Assembly (NCBI RefSeq): GCF_000003815.2
Contig: NC_049993.1
Coordinates: 8,059,762-8,123,761, forward strand
Length of the DNA: 64,000 bases
Direction: 5' to 3'
Source of the DNA: Branchiostoma floridae
Taxonomy: Eukaryota; Chordata; Leptocardii; Amphioxiformes; Branchiostomatidae
In this document: positions 46,601-59,265 of the stretch, piece by piece
Numbering within the stretch: the stretch's first letter is position 1
Layout: the number at the start of each line of letters is the position of its first letter
Translations under genes and position numbers: made by a program
Notes under the pieces: model-generated
What the model saw: only the letters and a program-made list of their open reading frames with translations
Database searches by the model: none
What the model was told of the DNA's origin: nothing

Positions 46601-49600
46601 TTCATGTTTCGATAAAATCAGACATCTAACTCAAAGCTTCTAACTGGAATGCTGACTGTCGCTGCTACATGTACACTACCAAAAATGGTTTTTCTTATTT
46701 TTCTTGTTTTCTTATGGAGAGAAAGATTTTCTTCGGTAAAGAAAATTCAAGGAAAGTAAGAAACCCTCTGCAAAATCTCTGTATGTTAGTTCTTGGAGAA
46801 AGAGTTTTTCTCTATTTTTTCTTAAGTGAAGAAAGTATTTCTATTAAGATACTTGCCAACAAGAATTTTCTAGAAAATTAAGAAAAACTTTATTTTTCAA
46901 TCTTCCCATAATATTCATTTTCTCTAAGATCAAACAGAGTATTTCATAGATTCTAACCGTAAGATCTTTAATCTTGTCATTTTTCAATTTCTACATAAAA
47001 TCTTGGTTTGCTAGAAGAAAATTCTTGACTTTTCTTGATTTTCTTATACAGGGAGTTTGAGAAAGATTATTCTTGTTTTTCTTTCTGACAATTAAGAAGA
47101 TACAAGAACTTTTTTCTTCACTTTCTTAACTAAATAATGTTAAGAAAAAGAAGAAAAAAAGAAACTCTAAAACAAGATATGACAAGCATAAAATTCACAA
47201 ATGTTCTTATTTTCCTTATCCAGAAAGTTTAAGAAAGATAATTCTTGATTTTCTTGGTTATGTTTAAGAAGATACAAGAATTCTTTTCTTCACTTACTTA
47301 ATCAAATATAGGTTTGAAAAATTATAAAATCAAGAAATCAAAACAAAAAGTTACAACTAGCATAAAATTCTTTAATGTTATGCTTTCCTTATTCAAAAAG
47401 CTTAAGAAAGATGCTTCTTGTTTTTCTTGGTAATGTTTAAGATATACTAGAATATATTTCTTAACTTTCTTGATTAAGAAAAACAAGATATTTTTTTTGG
47501 TTCATGGCACCTAGAGGTAGTTGCAAGATATAACATTTAGTTGAATAATATGGTAACCTTTCTTTTGAAATTTCTGTTGGTGACCAAGCTATGTTTATTT
47601 CAAAGTTATGTTTTGCTTTCCTCAAATCAAAGCCCATTTGGTGTCTTTGTTAAGAATTAGTCTTGGTAACAAGAAAACATTTCTTGATTTTCTAGCCTAT
47701 CTTGTCATGTGACTTTTTCTGAACTCCTGATTGGTTTATTTGTATCTCAGAGTACTGTTGGGCTACCCCAGGTGGTCCATCTCTATTTTGCACAGTTATA
47801 AGAAAATATTTCTGAACATTTCTTGTTTTTCTAGTCTCTCTGGTCATGTGACTTTTTCTGAACCCCTGATTGGTTGATCTGTATCCCAGAGTACAGTTGG
47901 GCTACCCCATCTCCATTTTGAACAGAGTGACAGTTGCAGCAGCTCAGTTCACTACTCTTTGTATCAGTTGATGACTCGTGCCAGTTTTACAGTCAAAAGT
48001 AAGGTAAAAAGGACCATGATCATGTGAGGCACTGGTGACTGGGTTCAATTTGCTAAAAATCAACAACTATGCAGCGGAAACAGCTGGGAACCAGATATGA
48101 AGGATAAGGTAAGTGTGCCCCCCTCCCCCACCTTGAAATACTTCAAGATAAAAGAAGTCCATGCATAGACTTTAGAGTATAGGGTTCAAAAGCAACAAGG
48201 CACAGAATCTTGACAAAGCAGTAGATATTGAGAGGCAAGAGTTGTTTCCATAGCTATATCCACCTTTTGGCTGCCAAATTCTATGTGCACATTGTATGTC
48301 TAATCAAAATAATCGTTGGGAGATTCCATTTCATATCACAGGTTTAGTCTGCTGTATTTCGGTTCAAAAGCAAATTTCATTACGGTATCAAGTAAACATA
48401 CATATCTATAGGTGTCACCAGTGGGTTAAAAAATAGGTATATAGTACAGTGCATTACTGAAATTAATATATATTATTCAAAATTGTTTACTTGATACCTT
48501 TTTTGTTGTTTTGTGTAAGACTACGAAGTAACAAAGGTCTTTCACTTTTTCTCTAGGTGTCTGGAGGTTTTGACCATACCAAATGTCAAGAATGAAAAGT
48601 TCACTGCAAGGGTTTGCTCTATTTTGGAATGTGATACTCTGAAACCATATGGAATAGTTATATCTAAGTTTATCAATTATGGCCTTAGCATATTCCGCTA
48701 CAAAACAGCTACACAGCTAGTACTGCCATCTAAGTAATGCAATAATATTGCTGTAAATGCTTCTTTGAGAAGGGTACTGAATTTGAGACTTTTCTTCTTG
48801 TACGTATATCAAGATAAATAATTAGCAATTTGAATGTAAAGGAATTAATATGCTCCTTGGTTATTGGTTATATATTATTATAATACTATAGGAAATTCTA
48901 CCATAACTATTGATGTTTGTCTGGTACTGTCATCGTAAAAGTATTTCCATTCAAAGACTGTTACTATTGTGATCATACTTCATAAGTCTTATGTAAGAAT
49001 GTGGTAATAAACATTCCTATACTATACACATAATTTGTTGAGATTTCTTCCTCTAACATTTTTGTAGTTGCTATTAACTATTTAGTGATTTTCTGTTTTT
49101 AAGTATTTGACAGCAGGAATGATTGTTCAAGAAAGTGAATCTCAATGCGAGAGACATTTTCTTGGTGTGTCTTTAGGAAGGAAGAAATTCTTGAACCAGA
49201 AGCTGATTCTTGGTGCAAGTAAAACATTCCAAGATTTCCAGACTTGTACAGAGAATCACTGTCTAAGAGTAAGAGTATCAGTCTTAAGATTAGAAAGGAA
49301 TTCTTGAGCAAGATCCTGAATCTTAGCACAAGACGCATATTCTGATAACTGGTAACTTAGTTCTTTAGGACAGAAAGGTTTCCTTGCTTCCAAATAACTT
49401 TCAAGAAACTGATTCTAGGTTTGACCTGCCACCAGAATCTTAATCTTTGTACAAGATAATATATATTTGGTTTAAGACATCTATTCTTAAGGACGGAAGG
49501 TTATTCTTGTTGAAAGAATCTAAATCTTCATACAAGATGCATAATATGGTTAGTGCAAGAAGCAACAAGAAATCGATTATTAAGGACAGAAAGATTTTCT

Positions 49601-52600
49601 TGCTACAAGAACCTTTCAAGAAACATAATCTAGGTTTTCCTGCTATAAGATATTTAATCTTTGTTCTAGAATAAGATGATTTTTCTTAGTTTAGAGAACA
49701 TTTATAGGTTTAAAACTATGATTAGATATAAATTCTGTACCACAGAATCATTCTTGCCACAAGAAGATTTATCTTAAGTTTTTAGTCCCAAAACTTTAAG
49801 AAAGAACAGCTTGGCCTGAGAAAAATATTCTAAGAAAACTTTTACCTTCTAACTGACATTTTCTTATTTTCTTATTTTCTCACACAGAGAATAATTTTCT
49901 TTGTGGAAGATAACTTTTCTTCCACAAAGATAAATAAGAATGGCATTTTTGGTAGTGTAACCTATTTGATTGCAAAGCCAAGCCGAGAGAGGGATAATAA
50001 GGTTATAGACAGAGAAGAATAACAGACAGAGAAGATAACAGGTGTTCAAGAAGGAGGTCTAGATAAGAAAGTCAATCCCAGTGACGAACCGGGAAGGGGA
50101 CACATTTGGGATGATGTTCTTGCCACAAAAGGGCCCCCACTTGCATTGGCTACAATTAGGGACAAGAAGCAGTAATTCAGTCAAAAGCTCTGTGTAAGAT
50201 GTCTGATCATGACAGGTATTGAAATATAAGCAGGTGAGAGACGGTACGTATACTGTTGTGAAAAAAAGAAGAAAACTCCAATATCCTGGCCAGATTTATT
50301 TTTTGAGAGCTCAGGACACTTTCCCCATTATCCTTATATATATGATCCAAAAGTACTATAATCTGTAGGAAGCAACTGCATACATGTACTTACCAAGTAT
50401 ATAGCCCAGAACTTTTTTTTGAGATCAGCTATACTGGTTTCAATGGATTCTCCTTCTAGACTACCCATACCTGCATAGGAAAAAAAGCAACAAAAGTTAG
50501 AATCTCTATCATCTAATGTTAATCTACTGAAATAATTCTGCCAGGCCACAGCTACCTGCCACCTTGACGAAACATCCAATGCAATGACTCCCAGAATCAT
50601 GCACTCCATAATGTAAACTGCACTCCATAATGTTAACTGTGTGTTCTGCTTGCTATATCTCTCAAACATACTGATATATACTGTTTCAGAGTGATAGATG
50701 CCTACTAGTACATAGTCATGTACACATATACTATTAATAGTCTTACTCTAATGAAGCATACACAAGGTTCTGCTTCTAGCATTCTCTATTGTGCATCCTG
50801 TTAGTCATGGCTTTTCCACTTTCTTTAATGTAAGGTTAGGTTGGCCACTCTCCTGATACCTTACAGTGTATATCATGTATCAGATAAATGTTAATGGAGG
50901 TTAACTCAAGTGCCAGAATGAGTAAATATGATAGTAAATTTAACTCTTATCACTTATAATAAACCTTACACAAGACCTGATGAGACAAGTGCACTGACAG
51001 TTAAGTTTTAGTTCTTTACATCATTTGCTCAATGTCTTATTTACATTTTGTACTTTAGACAATTGTATTTCCTGAGCTTGAAGTAAACATTTTTCAGTGA
51101 AAAGTGAGCTATTAGGTAAACTGAACATGTACGTCCATTTCAATTTGAACAGCACTCTTCAATTTGATGAAAAAGGGGGGACATTTGGAAGGTAATAAAG
51201 AATGATGGTAGCTGTCCTTGAACCTGGTCCAGTGATCGATCCCACCAATTTGTAGACACCCCACACATGAGCTGAGTTTTGACAAAGTGCAAGGCTTGTC
51301 CATTACGGACCACCCTATACCATATGTTATCCACTGTGTGGAAGTCAACTATTGGGTGACAGGAGCAAATGTCACCATCACTCACATTTAAGTATCCTCT
51401 GTATGGGAAAATATTTCTTTAACATACAGACTTTCTGGGAATCACACTGCCAACACAGTAAGGTCTGAAAACGCCAAAAAAAGGGCTTAAACAGTCTTAA
51501 AACAGTCTTGCCTATTGTTATTGGGTGTTAAAAGGGACTGAAAGAGGATACTACTATTGTTCACTTCTGGTCTGACTATGCAAGAAATTGAATGGAACCA
51601 GGTGTGTTTACTTTGTAGCAGATCACAATAAGAAAGTCAGCCCCTTTCAGCCTGACAGTTTTAACACTTCATGAATGAGGTGTCAAAACTCAGGTGAGTG
51701 TTCCCTTGTGTGGCTACGCATATCAATAATGAATAAATTACACTGATGTGTGAAGTCCCTTGTTACCTAGGTGTGAACTTGGTTTTCAGCCCTTGGCATC
51801 TGCATAGAAACAATGCACACCAGGACAAGTCCGTTTAAGCCCCTTTAACCACCCAATAACAATAGGTAAGACTGTTTAAGCCCTTTTTTGGCCGTTTTCA
51901 GACATTTCTGTGTTGGCTGTGTCACTGTACATACAAAATGTTAAAATGTTAAAACTTCTATTTTTTCTACTCAGTAGCATTAGACTTGTTTTCATTTCAA
52001 TCTATTTATCATCTATTGATCTTTAGGGCAGTTTGCTACATTCAATTAATGTCATTTTATAATTTGAAAGGCACCTCAAAGCTGTATACTTTTTCCTCAT
52101 TGCAGTATAATGTAAAATTTGTAAATATCAAGATGCCTTATCAATAACTTAAAATGTCCAGAAACATCCCAAATGGTTTTCATGCATCCTGTTGCTAGTA
52201 TCTTTAAAAAAATCTAGAACAGTAAGATAAGATTAGCTGTGAGTTTGCTGCAGATACAGACATTGAAAAAACACTATCATACTGATAAGACCCGAATCCA
52301 TGCATGATGATATACATTTTAGCAAAGTTATATCATTACAAAAGATTATGATATCCTAATACAAGTGTTTTTCAACTAAGTTATGAGTTAGAGTTGCAGT
52401 AAGAGTCACGATGTTGGTGAATCATTGTCACAAAGCGTTTTATCTACATCCCTCTCAATTTAGCTTCATTTCAAACTGCCGTCTGACAGCACGAGCAGAA
52501 AATTATGATATCATTTCACACAAGTATTTTTAAAAAAAAGAAGCTATTTGTAAGATTTACAGTAAGAGTCACGATGTTGGTGAATCATTGTCACAAAGTG

Positions 52601-54580
52601 TTTTATCTACATCCCTCCTCATTTAGCTTTATTGTGAACTGCCATCCTACAGTGCAAGCAAAAATTATGATATCATTCCATACAAGTGTTTTCCAAAAAG
52701 CTATGAGTTAGATTTGCAGTAAGAGTCACGATGTTGGTGAATCATTGTCACAAAGCGTTTTATCTACATCCTTCTCCATTTAGCTTCATCGTAAACTGCC
52801 GTCCGACAGTGCGAGCGCACCAGATGGCTGTCATAGATAGAGAACACACACATACATCACATTTCCTGACACCACTGGTATTTTGCACTGTTGATTGCAA
52901 TTAAGATACCAAATGTCTAAAAGTATGATATATTAATTTCCAGTAAGCTGGTTTCTCTATTTTGATAATTGCTGAATTTGATTCCCAACGCAATTGGTTT
53001 GGTAATGAAGGAAACACATGTAAGTATATGTTTGGAAAAGTACATTGTTTGAGTTTGACAAAGGCTGTTAAATCACAAGCTGTATGCACAGTTATGATTT
53101 TACAAATATCACCTACCTTAGGCCACATCAAATTTATTTGTTGCTTCTTGGATTTTTTCAGAACAAAATTGGACTGAAAGGTTGAAAAAAAATAAAAATG
53201 ATTTCTTTCAAAAGGTCTTGGGTGACAACAGCCTGAGAAGTTTACTGGTACATTTTATACAATGAACCCTTCCTTTGATTTGTTACAAATAAAAGTGATA
53301 TTCTGAATGTGGCTCTGAATGGTAATTATTACAGGTTCGTGATGGCAAAACATGTATTTTTTTCTCTCAGAACTTTGAAAATGAAAAAAAAAATGGACAG
53401 GCAAATCAATGTAAACGATAAGAATTTGGTTTAGACTAATAGGTATTACCATATTGATTTTCTCCCAGCTTTCAGTGTCTAGATTATAGATAATCATATG
53501 TTTTTATTTTAGATTGTCATCACATAATTCTCTTTAAATGCAGTCACCTTTGGTCAGTCTTGTGTAAGCCCTTCCAACAGGGCATGAACATATTACTATG
53601 ATTAAAAGATTCATTTGATGTACACCTCAGTCACGATCAAAATACTATCATTACTGGTACATGTCCACATGTAGCTGTTCATTATGGTGGGAAATGCTCT
53701 CAACCGTTTTTTCTTGTCAGACTGGTTCGGAAAAACCGGACCTGAATAAAATCAGTAGACCGGATTGTTTTGAGTATTGCCCAATTACAAGTTTTCATAG
53801 ATAATTAGGTCCAGGTTCAGGTCCGGACCTGAACTTGGTCTTCTGGACCTGGACCTGTACCTCAATGTTCTGTACTGGTACCCACCCCTACTCTCAACTC
53901 TTTATTAATTTACAGGATTGAAAAATAAGAATCTAAATTCAGTTTGAATTGATTTCATCTCGTAAATCACATTGTGGAAATGGCTAAGAGGTCACTGACG
54001 TTTGAGCACAGCTATAGGGAAACATTCAACTTAATTTGTGGTCTGCAGTCTAAAATTATATTCCCAATGTCAACTTAAGCCAGGAAACTGTAAAAAGAGA
54101 AAAAAGTTGGTCATCAAGCAATTATAATGCTTCTGACTTGGCTAACAAGGTGCAGAGCTCAAAAACATTGAAGTCCAAGCAAGTGCTGACTTAGACCAGA
54201 ACAATTGACCACAGGCACAGCAAAAAATGTCAAATCACCCTATCTCTCCATCTCTCTGAGACTCTCTTTTTTCATCTCTGATCATGACAATACATGAAGT
54301 ATCAAAGGAAATGTCTTGAAAGAGGCCAAAAAGCATTCAGCACCAAGGGCAGGGCTCAAACATTACATAGCATCTTATAAAGTTTGTATTGCCAGAAGAA
54401 TATGTGTAGTATACTCACCTATCAAGAAAAACGAAGCAAAGAATGGAGCAGCAACGATTTGGTCGCAGAGAATTTTCCTGGTGATGGTGTAGAAAGTGGT
54501 GCCTGGCAGGTAGAAGTCCAACATCTTGTACCAGAAGTGGTTGAAGGGCCCCATCATGGTGCCTATCACGCACATTCGCC
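40637..54580 (-). CDS. MPV17L2-like inner mitochondrial membrane protein, 3' four exons (5' end outside window)
   Basis: Exons 54580-54419, 50470-50394, 41959-41831 and 40732-40637 (stop) are phase-consistent. The Mpv17/PMP22 family are four-helix proteins of mitochondrial or peroxisomal membranes; human MPV17L2 associates with mitoribosome assembly. The exons encode, in order, [19 protein letters not shown] and [17 protein letters not shown], then [20 protein letters not shown], then [19 protein letters not shown] with [19 protein letters not shown] (the family signature W.VWP..Q..NF..VP and GWDTYLSY), then a short polar tail ending [16 protein letters not shown] is typical of MPV17L2 rather than MPV17. 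The first 60-70 residues are not found in the window, so the first exon(s) should lie beyond 64000. Introns of about 3.9 and 8.4 kb are repeat-filled. Confidence 0.85.
41081..41289. mobile_element. 209-bp MITE with TA target duplication
   Basis: Ends CTGTAAATGC and GCATTTACAG, flanked by TA on both sides. The interior contains several near-identical TTCGCGGTGGATTTAATTT segments and an inner inverted pair (GCGGTGAAGTGGTCACCGC). Tc1/mariner-type by target site; lies in the last intron of the MPV17L2-like gene. Confidence 0.85.
42382..42601. mobile_element. 220-bp MITE with GGGCCGGTTTACA termini
   Basis: TAAGGGCCGGTTTACACAAG at the left and, inverted, TAAGGCCGGTTTACAGGAGG at the right, followed in both arms by ACTTGTCCTAAAAATGT. 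The arms pair for about 45 bp. The target duplication is not resolved (TAA/TTA at the edges). PIF/Harbinger-like by overall look; tentative. Confidence 0.75.
42602..45950. other. Intron of the MPV17L2-like gene, no exon recognised
   Basis: Part of the 8.4-kb intron. No phase-compatible exon found. 42660-42790 (AGATAAGGGATTATCTCATT and neighbours) and 45690-45860 (several TAATTG/ATTA cores) are less repetitive and could be conserved non-coding sequence, but nothing in the window proves it. Confidence 0.3.
45957..46470. repeat. Inverted duplication of two segments
   Basis: GTAGTGGCAGGAGTGCAGAA through GGAGACGGTGGAGGTTAAT at 45957-46037 is present inverted at 46314-46400. A second segment (GGGAGTGGTCACACAAGTG..., 46114-46160) is inverted at about 46400-46445. 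The order of the two blocks shows it is not one simple hairpin but rearranged copies of one repeat. Confidence 0.75.
46674..49957. mobile_element. 3.3-kb TA-flanked inverted-repeat element with AAGAAA-rich flanks
   Basis: Left end TA/CACTACCAAAAATGG and right end CATTTTTGGTAGTG/TA are inverted and bounded by TA, the target of Tc1/mariner-type transposons. The outer 0.8 kb on each side is made of degenerate repeats of TTCTTGATTTTCTTA and its complement. The middle (47.5-49.0 kb) is different: a segment of about 110 bp (CTGATTGGTT...CAGAGTAC.GTTGGGCTACC) occurs twice at about 47715 and 47865, then a promoter-like stretch and a donor GATAAG/GTAAGTG near 48110, with an acceptor TTTCTCTAG near 48556. 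No transposase ORF is visible. Confidence 0.75.
49958..51436. other. Intron sequence around the 50470-50394 exon
   Basis: Apart from the 77-bp MPV17L2-like exon at 50470-50394, no gene or clear repeat is recognised. Confidence 0.4.
51440..51925. mobile_element. About 490-bp element with long (about 80 bp) inverted repeats
   Basis: The left arm contains GTCTGAAAACGCCAAAAAAA, GGGCTTAAACAGTCTT and CCTATTGTTATTGGGTG; the right arm has the same segments inverted, ending CTGTGTTGGC. The left arm carries an extra AACAGTCTT duplication. No ORF. Lies in the intron between MPV17L2-like exons. Confidence 0.8.
52366..52815. repeat. Three tandem units of about 165 bp
   Basis: AGTAAGAGTCACGATGTTGG at about 52398, 52561 and 52719, each followed by TTTTATCTACATCC and a TTTAGCTT..AAACTGCC segment. 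Units are 85-95% alike by eye. No conserved frame. Confidence 0.9.
53705..53889. mobile_element. GGTACCGGTA-type inverted-repeat element
   Basis: Right end CTGTACTGGTACCCACCCCT matches the inverse of the left end of 60914-61370 (AGGGGTGGGTACTGGTACAG). The interior is rich in AGGTCCAGGTTCAGGTCCGG self-complementary runs. Non-coding. Confidence 0.65.
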
Positions 54581-54654
54581 CTGAGAAGAACACAAAAAAA
54601 GGCAAGAATGTCAATCATACATGTATGTTATTTGTGTACATTCAAATGACATCT

Positions 54655-54722
54655 GGTTAGGGCCGTCCCTTGGATAGGACGTTAGATGGAGGTCCTGTGT
54701 TTGAGGAGAGCTACACCTAAAG
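54655..54722 (+). repeat. SINE tail fragment
   Basis: GGGCCGTCCCTTGGATAGGA, then CGTTAGATGGAGGTCC..GTGTTTGAGGAGAGC, matches the body/tail part of the tRNA-type SINE at 63645-63885. The tRNA-like head is missing. Confidence 0.6.
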
Positions 54723-56470
54723 CATGCTAAACAACTCACGGCACTTATAAAAAAGGGTAGATGAAGTCCATCCCGGTGTAAGTGGATCAAATAAATCTGT
54801 CTGGATATGCAGCTTGTACTGTTCAGTACAAACCTGGTGTGTTATGATATGAGGCGGTTTGCGGGATATGCAATCAAAACAAACAAAATGACAATAGACC
54901 AACTTTGACAGGTGAATAGGTAGCAATCATATTTATATTCTACATGTAGCAGTGAGCATGTACTCGTACAGTACATGTAGGCTACAGACCTACGAGCAAA
55001 AAGCAAATGAATATAGACAGAGTTCAGTTTGGTGAAGGATTACAGCTATTACATGCATTTTGCTGCATGTTGTTGGTCTACAATGAAATGAGACACATTT
55101 GGGATCATAACGGACAGATATTACAGTTACATCAGCACATAATTCAGAATTAGTCACAAAGATAACTGCCAGCAGTTTGAATATTTCTGAAAACTTCAAG
55201 TTGCACATGTCAAAGCTGTATAGAGGCATACTTGATGACTGGCACACATACGCATGTATATTTACTTTTTACATTGACTGACCAAACGTTTAACTCAAAC
55301 AATAACTCAAACAAAACCTAGACTGCACATGAAATGCGTGCAGACCTTGTGTCACTGACAATATCCGACTTTGCATGTTTGAGTCATAATGAAGACTTGA
55401 ACCCATTTGAGTAGATAATTGCAGAGTACAGAATGCTGACAGAGTTGTCTCATTAACTTTTCATGAAACATCTAAATATTTCATTATGTTCATGGGAATC
55501 TCAATGTCAGTATAGAAAAGTTTTAAATCAATGTTTAAATTCATAAGTTTGATTAAAAATTAATGGTGAGATTAATTGTACAGTATGTCAGGATGTGTAG
55601 GATAAACTCTTTTGTTTACATACATGTATCAACATAGTAGCTAGATTATCTCTTGTTATCCCCAAAATATGATGGCAGTTTGGATTCCATATTCAGGCAC
55701 CAGAACAAAGCAAATGCAGGGTAACACTCTGTCTGTGGTGCTAGGATAACAGCTTGACAAAACTCCAGTTTCAGACCTACTTAATGCTGACGTCAAACTC
55801 ATAATTCTGCTTGGTACCAAGAGACCACGAAATAAAATACAATGTAATTATGGCCTTTTGAAGAATGTCTCAAACACCTGGATATCTCAAGTGTGCACAT
55901 CTCAGCGATTATTGATGCTGTATTTGATTTAGTAGATTTTACCGTTTTTAGATGTTAGATATTTAGAGTACTCAGTGGAATTATGTGAGTTGATTTTAGA
56001 TCCTTTTATAAGCTACTATTTATTATATTAGAGATGGTTAAATGCAGAATAAAGCAAAACCTCTTGGCAGTAATTGAGTGTGTAAACACACAAGTCCCTG
56101 AGACCTAGAGGGAAAATTAAAGGGATTGGTAATGATTAACGAATCCATTTTCTATTACAAAGTGAATTAAGGTTTGCTAACTTTGGTGGATTACTACAAG
56201 TACGTGCATGTTCCGTTCTAGGGTGCTATAATCCCATTAGGCCACACCAATCTTATTTCTTTGTTCTTGGATTTCTTTTTATGAACTATTTAAGATAAAG
56301 AAACATTTTCACTCAGTGTGTATACTGTATACCCATAATTATAACCTGATTTCTGACAGTTCCTGTTGTCACAAATGGAATTTGGCACAAGATCCCAAGG
56401 AGCCCCAAAGCATTGATTTTGAGATGAATTGAAGGGCACCCTACTTTGTTGCAATATTGACCAAACAAAC
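54723..56470. other. Intron or upstream region of the MPV17L2-like gene, no gene seen
   Basis: AT-rich sequence. I searched the minus strand for the missing Mpv17 N-terminal exon and found no candidate. Confidence 0.35.
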
Positions 56471-56473
56471 TTG

Positions 56474-56830
56474 TAGCCTGGGTACCAGCCTACGTTGTAT
56501 CTGCTGGCTGAATCTTTTCACTTTGCTAACTCTGTCGATAGAGAGAGGAAAGATTGAGCCAGCTGTTACAACAGAGGATGGTACCCTGGCTAATTAAATA
56601 ACAAACTGCTGGACTCTTGCAAGGATTACACAAAGTAGAGGCACACCATCATTCAGGAAACAGTCCTTGTAACTCTGTCATTGGCAAGCAAAAAGATCGA
56701 GCCTCAAGGAAAGTTATAAGAGAGGATGGTACCCTGGCTAACAAATTGCTGGCATCTTGTCAAGGACTGCACCACGTGGAAGTACACCATCATTCAGGGA
56801 ACAGGTTGCAAGGAGAATCAACTGCACTGT
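56474..56830. repeat. GGTACC-type inverted-repeat element plus partial tandem duplication
   Basis: TAGCCTGGGTACCAGCCT at 56477 is inverted at GAGGATGGTACCCTGGCTAA (about 56574). The right part (GAGGATGGTACCCTGGCTAA ... CACACCATCATTCAGG) is repeated once more to 56815, so a unit of about 150 bp is doubled. Same family as 18471-18614. Confidence 0.65.
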
Positions 56831-58394
56831 GAAGAAGAGTTCAAGAGACAACAGTGATAAGAACCTGACATGTTTACACAATCTCTTACTGGCTAGGGTT
56901 AAGGACCCCCTCCTAGGGCGGTGGCAACTGTAAGGCCGGCTGCTAGGAGTGCGATTTTAGTGACAGGCTTACCCTCCCTTGCCGTCCACCCTGCCTTGCA
57001 CTAAGTGTCCTTGACTCTTCTGTTCTGCTCTGGGCTAAGAATCTGCCAGTCACAAAGGAAATCTTGACCCCTGAACATTAACTGAAGCCTGACCTGACAT
57101 GAATGCTAATGCTAGGTCATGAGCAACTGCTGCTGCTGATATCATTGTATACTTTACAACTGTAAGTAAGATGTACACATACACAGCATGTATATGCTCA
57201 AAATATTCTACAGACGAGAGTCCATATTCTTCTCCAGAGAACCCATAAGGGAAAAGGTGCACAGGTGAAGAAACAAGATAACTTCGTGATGGACATGAAG
57301 TATGAGGGTGGTCTAAGTACTGTCTACATTCTTATCTAATCTCCTTGTGCATTATAGAAGATACAGAGTGCATCTTTAAAGCTCCACAAGTAGCAAACTC
57401 TGTTGTGTTAAATGGTTTGTATAAACTTTGCACAAAAAGTTTGGAATACTAACTTCAGTTGATCCTATTTCCATCAATTCTGCATCAAATTCAATGTATT
57501 ATATATCATTAGAAAGCTTATGTAATTTACTTTCCAATTGCATCAAACTCATTTTCATTGTAAACTCACAGAGCAAGCACTAGGCCTGCTTATATGAGTG
57601 GGTCACCAAAGAACGTTGCCCACAAAAGAAGCACACAGAGCAAGACACATCATCTTTAAACAGAAATTTTACTGACATTTAAAATGATTCTATGGTACTG
57701 AACTCTTACAGCTGTGTTTCAAGTTGATTTTCTGGTCCTTTGGACCCTTTCTGGCTTAGGACATGAACCACAGTGCACACAATATTGCACAGATGCTCAA
57801 GTTTAAATTATAGGTTCTTTTACGAAGAGCATAAAGCTGTCGGGTGTGTAGTGTGTGCATTGAAAGAAAATGCCATATCAGTAAAATGCTTTGCTAGCTC
57901 TGAGGCGAGCCAAGCTGTTTTTCTTCAATTCGGCAAAAGTGGGGGTGAAAATTAATGGGCAAGGGCACCAGCATTGACACCTGGTAAAGGGCAATTTTTA
58001 CACGTGTTTTACCGCTGACTGCTGTATCGCCAAGTCCCTTTGTGTCGGCGAAGCAGAGAAATGCGGGACAAGATTCATGAAATTTCCATTCACAGCTGTA
58101 AAGGGCACCCAAACCTGAAGGCAAGTGGCTGACATGAGACAGAGTGGCAAAATGGTCACACTTGATCACATGGATACTTCCTCTTTGCCAGTGCTACTTT
58201 GATTGCCCTTTTTCCAAGGTTACCTCACCAATAAAAAAATTGCTCCTGACATTTCAAGCTCTTTTTATCACTGGGTTACGGTTTAACAGGTTATATGAAT
58301 AGGCCTGGAAAGGATTTTTCCTATTATATTGGATGACTGAAAGTGAGGAATAACTATCAGAAAGTCAACTGAACCAATAGGGCTGATAAAGGTA
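56831..58394. other. No gene recognised
   Basis: Mixed sequence without plausible exon or recognised repeat. 57990-58130 has less AT-rich, non-repetitive sequence that could be a regulatory element; no direct support. Confidence 0.3.
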
Positions 58395-59265
58395 CAGTCA
58401 AACCTGCATTAGCAGCCACCTTTGCATACCGGCCACCTGGCCATAGTGGCCACTTTTTGTCTGTCCCTTGGATTCGTAATGATTAGGAAATAGGCTTAGC
58501 GGCCACCTGCCCCAACGCGGCCAGGGCCACACGATTTCCGGTCCCGAAGACACAGAAACACTGCCGATTACGGCCACGTCGGACGGCTGATCTACGGTCC
58601 GGCACGCATTCGGCCATACAGCAGCCGTGTCGTCAACCTACGCCGGATTTAAAACCTCTTTACTAAGTTTTCAAAACAAAACTGCCTTACCGCCTACAAA
58701 CGAGGTCATATAAGGTCAACTGACGACACCACTATTACGGAGGTAAATTGTGGCAAAGTTATGTTCTAATACACTATCGCTGATGTTAATTTACATTAAA
58801 AAAAACATTCTAAATAAATTGTTACACAGATAAAATCATATGAACTTCAGACTATGGTGGATTGTATTTTTACATTTATTAAGAGATGAGTCTAAAATGA
58901 CAGGCTTTTCTTGTGAGGACCACATTAGCAATATGGTGGAATCTGACGAGTGAGCGCAGGAGGGAACACACGGACGGCGAAGTATCAAAGGATACAAGCC
59001 GATTCAAGGATCAAAGAAATATGACGAGCTTTTGTTTTTTTAATACATATACAGTATAGTGTAACAATCATTGCAGTACATGTACAATGCTACACATAAA
59101 AGCTCCTTGATTACAGGTATGTGAATAAAGATCAATTGTTACTAAAACCATGTGTAACTTTTTGCTTGTGGTCAATTAATCAACATTTTCTCTATAGCGG
59201 CCACCTCTCTATAGTGGCCAATTTTGACCAGTCCCTTGAGTGGCCGCTATAGACAGGTTTGACTG
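58395..59265. mobile_element. 871-bp pogo/Tigger-type non-autonomous DNA transposon
   Basis: Ends CAGTCAAACCTGCATTAGC and CTATAGACAGGTTTGACTG, flanked by TA on both sides. The terminal GCGGCCAC/GTGGCCGC steps are repeated several times within each end (AGTGGCCACTTTTTG..., TATAGTGGCCAATTTTGACC). CAGTCAAACCTG termini with TA targets are typical of pogo-like elements. The interior has no transposase frame; a GC-richer patch (58510-58640) may descend from the parent element. Confidence 0.85.
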
